A stretch of 64,000 bases of DNA, from contig JAVYIG010005306.1 in NCBI GenBank assembly GCA_035222895.1, positions 1 through 64,000 of the forward strand, given 5' to 3'. The stretch's first letter is position 1; each line of letters begins with the position of its first letter. This DNA is from Strongylocentrotus droebachiensis (lineage: Eukaryota > Echinodermata > Echinoidea > Camarodonta > Strongylocentrotidae). The notes beneath the pieces are model-generated. The model saw only the letters and a program-made list of their open reading frames with translations, was not told the origin of the DNA and did not search any database. Both the position numbers and the translations under genes were made by a program. Shown piece after piece: positions 1-13,500 of this stretch.

Positions 1-236
1 ATGGTATGCGCATTTAATAATCGGCTGCCATCAATTTTATTCAGGCTTCGTATGTCCATCATCTCCTCCGTCACTCTATTACTTTATGCCTTAAGGCATG
101 GAAATCACAAGAATGATAACACAATGCTATAATACACTTTATAATTCTCTATATCTTCCAGTACCTTTTATAAAGGCTAAAATGATTGAGCTTTTTTTTT
201 CTTTTCCAAGTAGGTTTTTAGGTTTAATAGGATTCG

Positions 237-423
237 TCACATGAAGTCTGCGATACATACGATTCCTCTGTCTTCATGTTTAGGGCATGATAACATAAAA
301 TGTTCGATAGTTTCGAAAATGTGACAATTGTCACAAAGGCCCGTATCATGCCTATTAATTGAGTAATTGTAATAATTAAGTCTACACTTACCAAGACGGA
401 ATCGGTGTAAAAAAATTCATCCT
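237..423 (-). mobile_element. LINE reverse-transcriptase C-terminal remnant
   Basis: On the minus strand one frame reads a basic stretch with FRLGKC, then GLCDNC, ETIEH and LSCP before a stop at 239-237. A CxxC...ETxEHxxxxCP arrangement is the zinc-knuckle-like tail that follows the reverse transcriptase in many non-LTR retrotransposons. The longest minus-strand open frame here is a different one, so an ORF search misses it. No RT core or endonuclease is visible nearby, so this is a decayed 3' fragment. The family assignment rests on motif recognition only. Confidence 0.55.
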
Positions 424-855
424 TACGACAAAAACCTTTAATCATACACGAAGGTGTCATTGCATGCTGTTTATACATGTACCGTAGGGAACAGTGGGCA
501 CATGATCCGGCCGCCCCGCCCCCTGTATTTTGAAATTCCATACTCGTGTATGTGCTTATTATGATATTATTGTTGAAGATCATTGTATTAGGATTATTAA
601 AGCGTTTATTCCTAAAACCGTACTTTTGTATACATTCAAAACACGCGATATCATTTCATCGAAATGGGCCTCTGAGTAAATTAAATTTGGAAAATCATAT
701 CTCAGATTGTAATTTCTATTGCATTTTGAATGTTATGTAATGTTCTTATGTTTACGAATTTTAAATTCAAAACCATGTAGTTTTGTCATAAAATAAATAT
801 CAATTATTTTATATTTTGATTTTTTAATGGAATCTGGTCGCAATATGGACCAGAG

Positions 856-1045
856 CAAAATAACACTGAGTTCCTATAGGAAATTTATTTATTCAGATGG
901 TCATGTCTCAGCCAATACTTAACATATTCAAACGGTTTTCGACATGTGGACATTATTTTTTATGCTCTTTTGGAAAATGGAGACAAAATTGAGAAATTCT
1001 AAAAACAGATTTGTATGATGTCACAGCTTCGGTACTCTATATACA
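856..1045 (+). repeat. Dispersed repeat, copy 1 (second copy at 59293-59480)
   Basis: From CAAAATAACACTG onward this segment runs parallel to 59293-59480, sharing ATTCAGATGGTCAT, CAGCCAATACTTAACATATT, GACATTATTTTTT and a GATG(A)(C)GTCACA block. The second copy lies inside an element with GGGGGTGTTTC termini; such termini are not seen around this copy. No coding potential was recognised. Confidence 0.7.
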
Positions 1046-1296
1046 TGAATTAATAAAACTGTAAAATATTGTATAATAGTCCAAAATCATGGACACTAAG
1101 AAGAGAAAAGCAGAGAATTTTACTCAAACATCGACTCATTGGGGGGGGGGGAGAGAAAGAAAAGAAAAGGCTTTTAGAGATGGCGCTATTCAGAAAATAT
1201 ATTTACCCAGTATTGACATACAGGCATGAAAGTATACGAGCGTCTTGCTGCGCCCCCTTTCTACTTGTCTGTCTGGCTCCGGCTCTTCATCCCCCT

Positions 1297-1300
1297 ATCG

Positions 1301-1347
<47 letters not shown>

Positions 1348-1421
1348 GCTCTCTCGCTCTCTCTCTCTCTCTGTTTTTTTCTTTCTCTCTCACACACACC
1401 TCTCATCTCCTCTCATCTCAC

Positions 1422-1458
<37 letters not shown>

Positions 1459-1480
1459 CTACCGTTTTCCCCCCTTTATT
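1297..1480 (+). repeat. (CT)n microsatellite, imperfect
   Basis: Almost pure CT dinucleotide with occasional G, T-run and ACAC interruptions. It opens all forward frames and creates low-complexity Leu/Ser-rich reading frames that are not genes. It lies about 2 kb upstream of the protease start exon. Confidence 0.95.
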
Positions 1481-2779
1481 TTCTTCTCTTGTTTAGTCTA
1501 CCCCATAATAGTTTTCGTTTAAAAGCAATATGAACTACAGTCTACCTAGCGTCCGTTGACTTTTGTAAGTTACAAGATCATGGAGTGACATGTGCGAGGA
1601 GTAAATCGACCAAGATTTTTGACAATTTTGCGTTTATAAACCCGCCTTAATATATGTCTAATTCTAAAGAACTTTACCCTTCGTATTCAGGGCTCAGATA
1701 ATCTTTACAGATCATGGCTTTGGTTTCTTTCCTCCCCCTTTCTCTTTATTTCGTTGCATTTGCATGCCCCCTTATCTTTTGCGGGGGAGGGTTGCGCCCG
1801 GTTGCGCCCCTTTAAGAGCCACGCGAGGCATGTACCCCTCTACCCCTATCCCATACATACGCCATCGGTCAACTTACACTGATTTAGTCGGGAAATGATT
1901 TTTAAGTCCTTCAAACACTGTTTTTTACTGTGTTATAACCTTAATTTCTTTTCAATTCAATTTGTCGCGAGGTTGTTTGATCTGGAAAGTGCATTTAAGA
2001 AAGACCTGTTCTTCTTCAATTTCCTGAAAGTCTCGACGTTTTCACGGTCAAATGAATCGTTGTTTTCTTTAGGAGGCTTCACAATGAAGAGACATGAACT
2101 TTCACTCCAGGTGCTACATCCGGATAAAAAGGCTTTATGGTAATCGGTGATTGTTTTAAAAGGGTCTCGCTAAGTTTGCGTTAAAAAACAACAACACTTC
2201 TTTGCCCATAGAAGGACAAAAAAGTAAAGTAATAGAGAAAAGGGGGGCGGAATGAAAGAAAGAAAGAAATATGAAAATGGATGGAGGAAAGAGAGAAAGA
2301 AAAGGCATTTCCACGATTGACTGTTTCCCACTTTCACTTTCTTTTGCAACAATTCCAATGCTACCATCACCGTGATCACGTGCCATAAAAGGTACGTTTT
2401 GTAGGACATATCCTATTGGGGTCTATGTACTAAAGGGAAATCCAACCCTTGTAATAATATATTTTGTATGAAATATATGATATCACTATAAATAATGCAT
2501 TTTAATTATTTACACGAGCCCGGAAGTGTCTCAATTTACATAGTAACGGCATTACCTCTCTCCCCCTCCCCGAACACAGACACACACAAACACGCCAAAA
2601 TATGTCTTAATCCTTCGATTGCAAGATATACTTATGAAATCACGACTTCCTCCTCTTCTCGTACCCCTATAAGCATTGTTCTTTAAAGAGGAGTCTCGGT
2701 TGCTGCGCTCCCTCACAAAACATATTTTAACTTTTAAATTAAGAACATTGGTGAAGCGGGATTGAAATACTTGACTAAA
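1481..2779. other. Upstream flank without recognised gene
   Basis: Single-copy-looking AT-rich DNA with a few G/C runs and an AGAAAGAAAG purine patch near 2255-2300. Short frames are present on both strands, but none has a recognisable domain, splice pattern or codon structure. Confidence 0.5.
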
Positions 2780-3040
2780 TGATCATTACACGCTTCCTAT
2801 CAAATCGAGGGGAGAGAAGAGGATGAATATTTTGCAGGGCCCCAAGAACAACAGTGGGATCAAATCTTTGGTTTGGTCCGATGGTTTGTTTAACCTGAGT
2901 GGTAGGAAAACATAGTGTATGCGAGTGTATCCGGGGGACTTGGTAATAGGGACAAAAGGGCACTATAGCGCATCTACTTGATTGCGTACCCGGGACCTTC
3001 CGATTACCAGACCATTGCTCTACCACTAAGCCATCGCGCC
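2780..3040 (-). mobile_element. tRNA-derived SINE (degraded)
   Basis: On the minus strand, starting at 3040, the sequence resembles a tRNA 5' half with an A-box-like TGGCTTAGTGGTAGAGC. It is followed about 40 nt later by a damaged B-box region, GGTCCCGGGTACGC. The cloverleaf is not intact, so it is read as a SINE head with its body running toward 2780, not as a tRNA gene. The far boundary is uncertain. Confidence 0.5.
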
Positions 3041-3519
3041 TAAGAGGCATTTAAAAGCAACGTTCCACATATTATGTAAAATTTTCTAGCTCCATTACTC
3101 GCAGAATGGGATATATAAGTCATGAAAAGACGTCGCTATGATGCAAGATTTGAATAAAGTAAGTGCAACACTTTTTGATTTCGGGAGAGGGGTGGGGTAA
3201 ATACCCCCCCCCCCCCCTTATAACCGAGTCACATGCAATGTGTTCCTGGCTCAGCTCCCTAACAAATTGTTGGCTCATTACGCCACTAGTCTCAATTCTA
3301 GCTGCTAGCATGGTTTGGTTTTTCGTCACCATCGTTGTCAAATTCTCCCGATCGTCCACGTAGCAGTTTTAATCGCGGCATATGCGATTCGACTCTATAG
3401 AGGTAATTGGGGTTGACAGTGTCACTGCCCTTGTTCGGGTCGGGTTATCTTCCCGTAGAGAGGTTATATGTTACATACCAGAGTTTATTTTTGTACAACA
3501 ACAGCTGATTTAGGACAGC

Positions 3520-3545
3520 ATGGCAGATAGTGAAAACGTTGAAAG
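3520..3545 (+). CDS. Protease exon 1: start codon and cytosolic N-terminus
   Basis: Encodes MADSENVE plus two bases of codon 9, ending at a GTAAGA donor (phase 2). The start is supported by the in-frame stop TAG at 3511-3513 and by exact codon completion (AG|T, Ser) with the exon at 4502. The exon is too short to be seen as an open frame alone. The transcription start and any 5' UTR introns cannot be fixed from sequence. Confidence 0.75.
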
Positions 3546-4420
3546 GTAAGATCTGTGCTTATAAATGTTTTGTCTATTATTGTACCAGGAAACTGTTAAG
3601 GCTTCATGAAATGGCATGCTATTCCAACACTTTGTTGGTACGGTATGTTATATTATAATTTTTCTCTTCAGACATTATTCACCAGGAATTAGGATGCTTA
3701 AAAACCAACGGCACATGGGATTGAGTCTTTTTCATTATTGTCTCTCAAATTCTATGAGGATGGTTCGGCGATCCCATGCCCAATGTACGTGCCCCCTCCC
3801 CTCCCCGTTGTCGTTCCAGGGCCTCCTCAATGGGTTAGCTCACAAAACGTCGTTGACCCCCCCCCCCCCCCACCCCACTCAAGCTTCACGTAAATAATAC
3901 CCAATTCATCACCACCATCATCAAATTTCTACCTGCACTTCAATTACATCATATCCTTTGAAATTTATTAGCATTAAAGATAAAGACCAGTTATGGTCAT
4001 GCGATTGCATTGTGAAAGAAACGTTGTGGAATCGATCAGAAAAGGTTGATCATCTAGCATATAGACTCTAAGTATTGGTGTGTACTGCAAGGTTCGGGAA
4101 TCATCAAAATGATAAGAAATTTAGCCCAGTCTTGGTAAAGTTACAAGCACTGTACACAGAAAGATGTATATTGGACTACGCATACGTGCGCGACACGTGT
4201 GTTTATCTCTCACATACCAATAAATAAACTAATTTACCAAATATATCAATTAGTAGGCGGTTATCCGGCAAAATTGTTATCATCATGTATTTAGTCAAAA
4301 CAAATTCTTTCACATGATTGGTTATAAGAGCTTCCATTTCATTTTTTGAAATTGGGGCGTTTCCAATACTGGTCTTTACTTTTAAACCTTTCATTCCTAA
4401 ATTTCCCTGCCAATGATAAA

Positions 4421-4455
<35 letters not shown>

Positions 4456-7400
4456 ACCTCTCTCGCCCTCTCGCACCCTTTTCCTTTCTCTTGTTTTTCA
4501 GTCATGGGGAGAGGATGCAGTTCGTGGAAGAGAAGGAAGATGATGTGGATAATGAGCACAGATGCCAATCACAAAAGTGCAAGATCTCGCTATCCATTTT
4601 CTTCATAGCCATTATCGCCATTGCAGTTGTGCTGGGCATTATATTCGGTAAGGTGATTTAATCACAATGAATAGTCGCACATAATGTGTAATTGTATATA
4701 GCCATCCTTTTCTCTAATATTTTAGATGTACTTGACAGAAAGACAAAACACATCTAATAATCATATTCGTCACAAGACATTTCTATGTTAAGCATTTTTG
4801 TTCATGAACGAGTTCGGGATGTTTATGAAAACTGACGAGTAAATATTAATAATATATTAAATACACGCTGGTAATTTTATTATTATGTTTATTCACCACA
4901 ATGGCGGTAGTTTTGTCAAGTTTTGATAAATACGATTTGATGAATTAATTAATATCTTCGAAAAATGGAAGTTGAAAAAAATCAAGTCATTGTAGGGCTT
5001 TCAGATGGTTATAAGTTCGCTTCAAACTGTGCATTGCTGTGTTGAAGTAATTATAACGATAATTCATGAATGCAAAGTGCGACGAATTGTGATTTCACTG
5101 TATGATATGAAATAATACTTTAATATACAACCATCAAGTTAATATGTTCTTAATCAGTAGTGTTATTCTTTAACTCGTAATGAAATCTGAGATCCTATTT
5201 CTTGACATGTTATAGCCATTTCAAAGTTTACAATTGTTTGTTATCTTGTTGTCCTTCCTCGATTCCATTGCTTTTCTTAACAGCTTTTCTCAAATCTTGT
5301 GTGTTTTTTAGGAACAAGACGAACCCCAAATACAGACGGAGGAAATATGCAGCCAGATAAGATTAAAGAAGCAAGTAAGTATTGATGTCCTGTTTTACTG
5401 GGAAAGGGTAGACAAGTCATACAAGTGTGTGGAAAAACATAAACAGAAAACATTGGCAACTATCTTAAGCCTTGGTCACAAATGCCATTACGAACTGTAA
5501 CGAACGCCGTACGAACTATTTTCAGACAATGGAAATTCGGGAAGACAATGGAAAAACAGGGAGATTCGTACGAAATTATCGTTCATACGAACCTTTGTGA
5601 CCGTAGCATTAGACATATCATTCAGAAAAATTGAGGACTATTTACGTTACATAAACTACCACACGTAACTGAAAAGTAAGTTATTACTTTTGAGTTAGTC
5701 GGGGGGAAATGTCCCGGAGGAAGGGTGCCGGGGGGGGGGGGGGGCTCATTGCCCACATACCCCTCTTTTAATAATGCGTTGTCTTCTCCAAAGAAATAGG
5801 ATGTCCTTATCCGGGAACAATGCTACATTAGAATTGACAACATGGATTTATTTGGGTTCGGAAGTATGAGCAGATGTAAAGCCGACAGAATGATTTTAGG
5901 GTCAAGGTTTTGGACTATAGGGCGGGCATAATGAGAAAACAATTGTCTTTGAATGATTCCGGCGCGTTTTGAAGACAATACCCTTTTTATTCCTTGAAAT
6001 AATGAACAACCTCTTTTTGTCAAGGGATCGCATGTCAAACGTGTTATCCATTATCGATGACCTTCCAAGGGGCGGATCTAGCTTTTTGCCAAGGAAGGGG
6101 GGGGGGGGGGTGACCACACAAAAATCCAAAAATCGCACTGTTTTACTCTTTTTTTCTTTTTCACTTGGCCGCCCAAGGGGGGTTTAAACCGCCGAAACAC
6201 CCCCCCCCCCCAGATCCGCCCCTGCTTCTCCCTTGTTTCAGCCAAACAAATGATTTATGTTTCACCAAACAAGCATTCATGTTCTTGTAAATATTGTCCT
6301 CCTTTTTGTAACTTTATTTTAGGTAACTTTCATCACATTATTCTTTCTCCTTTAATACATTTTTTTTCTTTTAGTTTTTAAAGAACTGTATTTAGAAATA
6401 TTTTGTATGGTCATTTTATTTTTCAATTTTGTCAATGTTTATCAAATTTGGATGATATCATAATACTTATTTGCCTTTAAATGTTTTCTGAAACAGATAT
6501 ATGGCGCCATACAAATGCTGTTCATCATCATCATCATCATCATCATAGTGCTTCATTCAATTTCTAGGATTTTAGAGAGTCACAGCTTCTTCAAATATGC
6601 CGCTACTTTATTGTTTAAAGCAAAAGGTTCATCAAAATTAATCTATGCTTAGGTTCATAAGATTATTCAGACTATTAACAATAAAGTAAATGTAAGTCAA
6701 AGAATTCCACCGTGCAGTGAATAGAATAAGACATCGCAGTAAAAATGACCATAACGCGAAGATGGTTGTGCCTTTCGCAAAAAAGTGATTAATACAAGTA
6801 CTCATTTTATGTAAGAACTGCCAACGATTGGATTTTACCTTCTCATTTTCTGTCTGAAATATCTGAATATGTCTGAAATATGATCTGATAAAGACACCTT
6901 CGTGCATCAACTCTCTGATTATTTTTGTGTAATGATTTGTTGTCATGAGTTTTAAGTTAACATGCTATCGAGTTTTATTGTGTTTTTAAACATATTTACT
7001 TATGTAATGTTTATTTTGTTTTGTTTATTCTTTTTTACAATCATTTATCTTGTTATATCTTTACCATCATACGCACACTACTCGTACATCTCTAAGTTGC
7101 CAATCTCATCGTTTTTTTATTGGGGAAGCAGCCCTGTACGGGGTTTTCAAACCTTTTGCTGCATCCCTAGACAAAGGCCTACACATTGCCATATCAGCAA
7201 CAAAATAAATTAATGTGTGTTGTTGTTTTTCTCGTATGATTTCTTCTCTGATATTTGTACAGTTTACCTCAAGTCAGAAGAAACTTACGAGCTCACATCA
7301 CCCGGCTACCCGGCAAACTACCCGGATATGAGCAGAGAGTATTGGATCATTGTCGTTCCGGAGAATTATCGGGTCCGGATAGAATTCATAGATATGCGAA

Positions 7401-7459
7401 CTGAATATAGTAAGTATTGGTGGGGTTTGAGTTAGGGGGACATCTTCGAACGTAGGTGA

Positions 7460-7532
<73 letters not shown>

Positions 7533-10500
7533 CCCTCCATCCCTTTTTTTTTATATCTCTCCTTCTCTCCAGGGCCTCTATTTATATCAATATTTATTCT
7601 TCTTGTGTGTTCGTGTGTGTGCGTGTGCGTGTGCCTGTTTTTAATTTTTGATTCGCTCATATTTATGATGTGATATCTGTTGTTGTTGTTGTTTTAGTTT
7701 TTATTGGCGTGTATCATTCATTTATGAATATGTATGCCACCTTGATTAATGTAGGCTTGTTAAAAGAATCGGAAATATGAAGTCATGTTTAAAAATCGTC
7801 TCATTCTTTATTTTCCAAAGAATACGATATGGTCAGGATTGGTAGTTCGAACGAAACGGAGGTTGATTACATCGCTTCGTTCAACGGATATGACCTGCCA
7901 CCAGTCATAAAATCCACAGGCAATGCATTGTGGGTTCAACTTTTCAGTGACAGCGACTCAACTGAATCTGGTTTCCATGCAACGGTCACGGCTGTACACG
8001 ACACCGGTGAGTATGTCATCTCATTTCATTTCATTTATTTTATTTTCATATTTCTCAGGTTACATATACATTTCAAATTAAAAGGACAAGTTGTTTTTTG
8101 TGTGATGAAATAACAATCCATAGTACATAATAAATAACATAAAGATAGGAGGTCAATATAGAGTACAGATTTAACTGAGAGAAATATGATGGAACCTACA
8201 TGAAAGCAAACTTGTTAAGCTGTAGGCCCCAGTGAAATAATTTGTGGTAATGAATGGAGGACGGATATAAATAGTGACCATTCCAAATAAATAAAAAAAA
8301 TAAAAAGGTGAAGAAAAAAGAAACGTGCGGTGGTGCTGTTTATATTGTCCCTCCCTCTCTTACAATGTATACAAAAGTACACGTACTTAAATTATTATAC
8401 AATGAGCGCTCAGCTGAAACTGTCTGTTATTATCTTTTCTATATTTTTTCAAACTTGCATTCTATCTCAATGTATTGCTCAAGAAATGTGAAGTTTTGTT
8501 TTTTCAAAGTAATCTTTTATATCGTGAGCGTAAGAAAGTGAATTCTTACAGATAAAAACAAACGATAGTTTTTGAATTATTTTGTTGTAATAGCCGAGCA
8601 ATTATCAAAGTAACGCAAGAAAATCGAGCTTATAGCCCTGACTAACAAGTACGTAACATTATTGGTACCATAATGTACAAATTGAAGCAGTGCTTTTCAG
8701 TGAAGGCGTGACTCAATCAGATAATAAGTAAAAACTTCCAATTTATTGTAAAGCGTAGAGTGTAAAACTCTAGGTGAAAATATCCTTATCGGACTCCGAT
8801 AAGTACCTCCGAGGTACCTTGTACTTGTCGAGAGGAGGGAGTTATAGGGGTAGTTGTATGCATTGCTTACAAAAAGTAAATCAAACAGATAAACACAATA
8901 TTATTAGGTGGTGTGTACGAATGTACATAATTTCATCTCTAATATTCGTCAGTATATTGATATTTCTTTCCGTACATTTTTTGGAACAGATATCTCAAAT
9001 ATGGCAATTGTATTTCGTTCAAGCTTGGCACAGTGGTAGACGCTATTGAGAACTAGACAAACAAAACTTTTCAAGGTCATTTGCATGAAATGACGTCATC
9101 TATATAGTATAGGTGCCATTGATGAATTTCAGTTGTACAGGATATTAAGAGAATCCAGGGGTACTAAAATTGTAGAACCACACAACGGAAGCCTGGCATA
9201 AACTTTCCTACCTCATTGTGTTAGGGGACAATAGGGGCATTCACACCAACAGAAAAAAAGTGAGATTACTGGCTCGGCCCCCTCAAAATACTTTCGCTCA
9301 ATGCGCCACTGATGGAAGAGGAAGGGAATAGATTCCGCTTTATATCGCGGTTGTTGATAAAAAGTGGCCTAACATCATGAATATGATTGTCATCGGTCAT
9401 GTACATGTAGTTTACCAGGTTAATATAATAACGGTGTCTATCCCATGGTGGAAGCCAAATTTCGTTTTCTTCTCAAACCGGTTTAAAAATAAAAGGTTAG
9501 ATTTCCGTAAAGGTTAAAGGTGAAAATTCAAAGAAAATCACAAATATGTCAACTAATGAATCATTAGAAACTGGTAAGCTAACAGATGGCCATCTTACAA
9601 GTTTTAGGTCAAATACATATCGGGTGATTTATAAAAATACAAATACAACCACCTCCATAGCAGCTGGGATATACAAGAGATTCGCCGTAAAAATAACGAT
9701 GTTTTAATGACGTCACTATATGGACCAATACTGCCCAAGCAGACGACATCCTATAAAGAATGAACATAATTGCAAAGCTATTATTTGTCAAATTATAATG
9801 AGTTTAGTGTATATAAATGTAATGGCATGTCAAACCATTCAAAAGAGGTATGACCCGACTCTGATAGCTAAAATCTTGTGCTTGTAAATACACAGGATAG
9901 GGGTTAATTAAAAATCAAAGAAACCAGACTTTCAAATCGAAAAACCCCCGGAATGATATTCTGGACGGCATTTGTTACCTCTTGAAACGCCGAACATACC
10001 GCGGTGTGTGCAGCTGAATATACAATGGCGTCTTATTTTGTTTACAAGCGACAGATTCCTTTATTTTTGTATCGCTGCATTTGTCATCAAAATAAAAACA
10101 TGTGCGGGGTTTGGAGTGAGGCAATAGATTATACAGTTAGCCTGACGGTAGTGAAGTAAGAGAAAGAACTCAAGAGAAGATGAAAACACAGGCACTGAAA
10201 ATGAGTGAGATGTCATGGGACATCGTCTGCTTGTGCAAATCATGTCCATACTGTGATCTCACACATCTCAGCAGCGTTCGGAGAGCTCGTCAGGTGCCAT
10301 GCCGGGGCTGTATTTAAGCGTTTTGTAATTTATAATAATCATTACTTCGAATGTTTCCAAGCATTGAATTTTGATAACCTTGTCCAATCAAGGTTTCAAC
10401 TTTGCAATAATGAAAAAAAAGTTAGTTTTTAAAATCAATGAATATCTACTTCAAGGCATTTCTTGAGCTTTTTCAAATCCCATTGATAGATCTGTATAAA

Positions 10501-13500
10501 TTATATAAATAATATCTTCTTCATAATAATTGGGTTTAATGATAATAATTTGTTTTATTTGGCGCCTTTTCTAGAGGATACAAGGCGATGTCCCTTTGCT
10601 TATACTGGAATACTGTTGCTCGGTCTGGAACCCTCACACAAACAAGCATATATCCAAAATCGAGGCAGTACAAAGGCGAGCAGCAAGATTCACCCTCCAG
10701 AGATATCGTCGTATGGCCAGTGTCTCGGCCATGATTCAAGATCTGAAATGGGAGAGCCTGGAGAGGAGAAGAAATGCTGCAAGCCTCCACCTCATGTACA
10801 AGATCCAAAACGACACAGTAGCCATCAATGCACACCATTACACAGCCCCCATGATTGCCAGCAACACACGACAGTATCACTCAAAGAAGTTGCTGGCTAT
10901 CCCATCCCGCACCCAGCTCTACCAGAACTCATTTTTCCCTCGGACAGTAACTGCGTGGAATGCACTTTCAAAGATCACCCTTGACGCTACTTCACTGGAG
11001 GGCTTCAAGGGAGCGCTTCCACCAAGCATCTAGACCAAGAACTAGATAGTTTATTCCTCAGCACTACATCCTGACTTATGGATCCTGCTGAGTATCGTCG
11101 TAGAAGTAGAAGTAGAAGTATATACATGAAGAACAATTGCAGAGGTATAGAAGTCAAGTGAAGTACTAGTTCTTGGAGGAAAAATTTGGAAATGCCGGGA
11201 CCTTATTCCATAGACGTGGGTAAACGGATTGAAAGAATTTGAAGCCAAAATGATTTAGAAGTGTGAAAGAAAGGAGTCGACTGAAGTGAATATGATGTTC
11301 TCTGCTGCTGCTGCAAGATTGAAGAGATGTATAGACTAAATATGGTTGACATAGATTTTGAGGTTGGAACAAGTATCCGGTATTGAAGTCTATAGATACT
11401 GGAAGCCAGTGTAGTTCGTTTGACAATGAGGTAGCATGGGACGAATTCGCGACAGTTTAGTCGAGCATACTTATTCTGGAGACGTTGAAGTCTGTCCAGG
11501 TCCAAGGCTTGACTACCGCGGATGTTAGCTTGGGATATTAGTAATACCTCAATCAAACATCTACCGTAGTCCGACCATAGGGTGCAAGTGCTCAGACAAA
11601 ATCGTCATTATACTTTCATCACACTCTACTCCTTCCTTTTTTCTTTCTCCTTTGGCTTATTTTGTTTGTTCCCCTATTTGAAGTATCAGCTGAGGCGATG
11701 TCCCATATGTCCAATCAATGCAAATACTTTGTAAGTCATATTGCTGTGAGTTTTACTTGACGGTGTTTTACTTGACATACGGTAGCTCATTCTTTTCAAA
11801 TCACTATTAAGATACGCTCATATATTGTGGATAATTGGAAATTTCCCATTTGAAATCTTTATTTCAGATGCCGTCATTGAGTGCAGTGCAGGGGAGAAAT
11901 CCTGCAAATACGTTGAGGAGTGCTACAGTGAATCCCATGCCTGTGATGGTAGCTATACATGTATATCAGGACATGACGAGATCGGCTGTGGTAAGTATAG
12001 GCACATTAATCAATTGGGGACACCACCCCCCCCCCTCCCCTCCCCCCCTCATTCTTCCTCGCTGTACCCTCTCATGAAAGTCACTCCGTTTTTTACTTTA
12101 CAATATTTCACATGAAACCCCGCATCGTCTATCTGAAGTGTTGAGAGCAGATGATTAACCATGAAAATAAAATAAAAAAGATTTTGATCGAAAGAAATAG
12201 TCGTAGATACTTTCTCACAACTTTCACTCTATTTTCTCTTTCCGCTTTAATGTTTATTCAATAACAAAAAAGACTACATGTTATTTTTAGCACTACAAAT
12301 TAAAGTAACTTAACAATTCAAAAATTGAATCATGTTTTCTCTGCCTATCTGTTTCTTGTTCTCGGCTGAACATATTGTGTTTGGTACTTTAAACTATTAG
12401 TTTTTCTCTCTTAAGGCCCGGTCACACAGCCCTTTAACGGGCGTATCGCGGCCGAATCACGGCCAAAAATTTCTGCCCGTGAAGCAGACGCTGTTGGACG
12501 CTTTGAGGTCGCGATAAAGACGCGATACAGCCGTACTTTACCCGTCGTTACACGCGGTAAGAAATTCACACGCGGTTGGCCGCGCGAAAAAGTTTTGGGC
12601 TGCCCAAAAATTTAGACCGCGGGTAATCGCGGGCGGTACACGTGGTACACACGCGGTAAAGACGCGGTACAGACGCGGAACGAACGTGCTAGGACGTGCT
12701 ACGGCCGCGGTTAAGACGTGGTTACACGCGGTAGGACGCGAAATTTTAGCGGGTAATCGCGGGTGGAGCACGGTCATAGCACGTTTGTTCCGCGTCTGTA
12801 CATAACACGTGCATTAGCGTGTGTACCGCGTGTAAGCACGGAGCGGTTATGATTTCTACAGCCCGGTTCGGCTGCTTTATTATACCCGTGGTAGGCCGCG
12901 GTACCGCCGCGCTTCAACCGCGATAAGGACGCGGAACAGTCGCCGGCGTCTGTTCCGCGGTCATACCACGGGTAAACCGCGGGTAAGCCAATTTTGCACA
13001 TTTTCCACCACGGGCAACCGCGGGCAAAAAAAAATCGCGAAATTCTACCCGCGATACAGACGCGAAAGGCTGTGTGACCGGGCCTTTAAGCTATGGTCAC
13101 AAATCAGAGCAGCGACCGACCGATCAGTAGCCTGCTCGGTCGCTGCTGGAATTAGGCATCGTCCAGCGATTAGGTCGGTGCCCGGGCGGCGACCGCCCAG
13201 GCACCGAGCGTTTTGGCGGTGAGTAAAAAGTGAGCAGGCGCCGCCCAAATTTTAACTCCGCGCTAAAACTTCAGCGGCGACCGAGCGATGCCCTAAAAAC
13301 GAGCGGTGCCTGGGCGACCGCCGCTCGGTGGCCGGGCAGCCGCCGGGCAGAATTGGTTAAAAACTCGCCGCTCGGCCGCCGAGCAGGCTACTTTTGGGTA
13401 ATGTGACCATAGCATTACTAGTGGAGGGAAAAGGCATTTGAAGTATCAGCTAAGAAGTTGACCCATATGTCAAATCAATGCAAACACTTTGTAAGCCATA

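Noticed and set aside
1069-1533. Leu/Ser-rich frames over the CT tract
   Set aside because: The frames exist only because (CT)n has no stops; all three forward phases are open together and there is no domain or splice logic.
7298-7660. Minus-strand frame of 120 codons
   Set aside because: Shadow of CUB exon 4 joined to the reverse of the CT repeat.
10550-10984. 144-codon frame overlapping the LINE fragment
   Set aside because: Another phase of the same DNA; only the overlapping frame starting near 10575 carries RT motifs.
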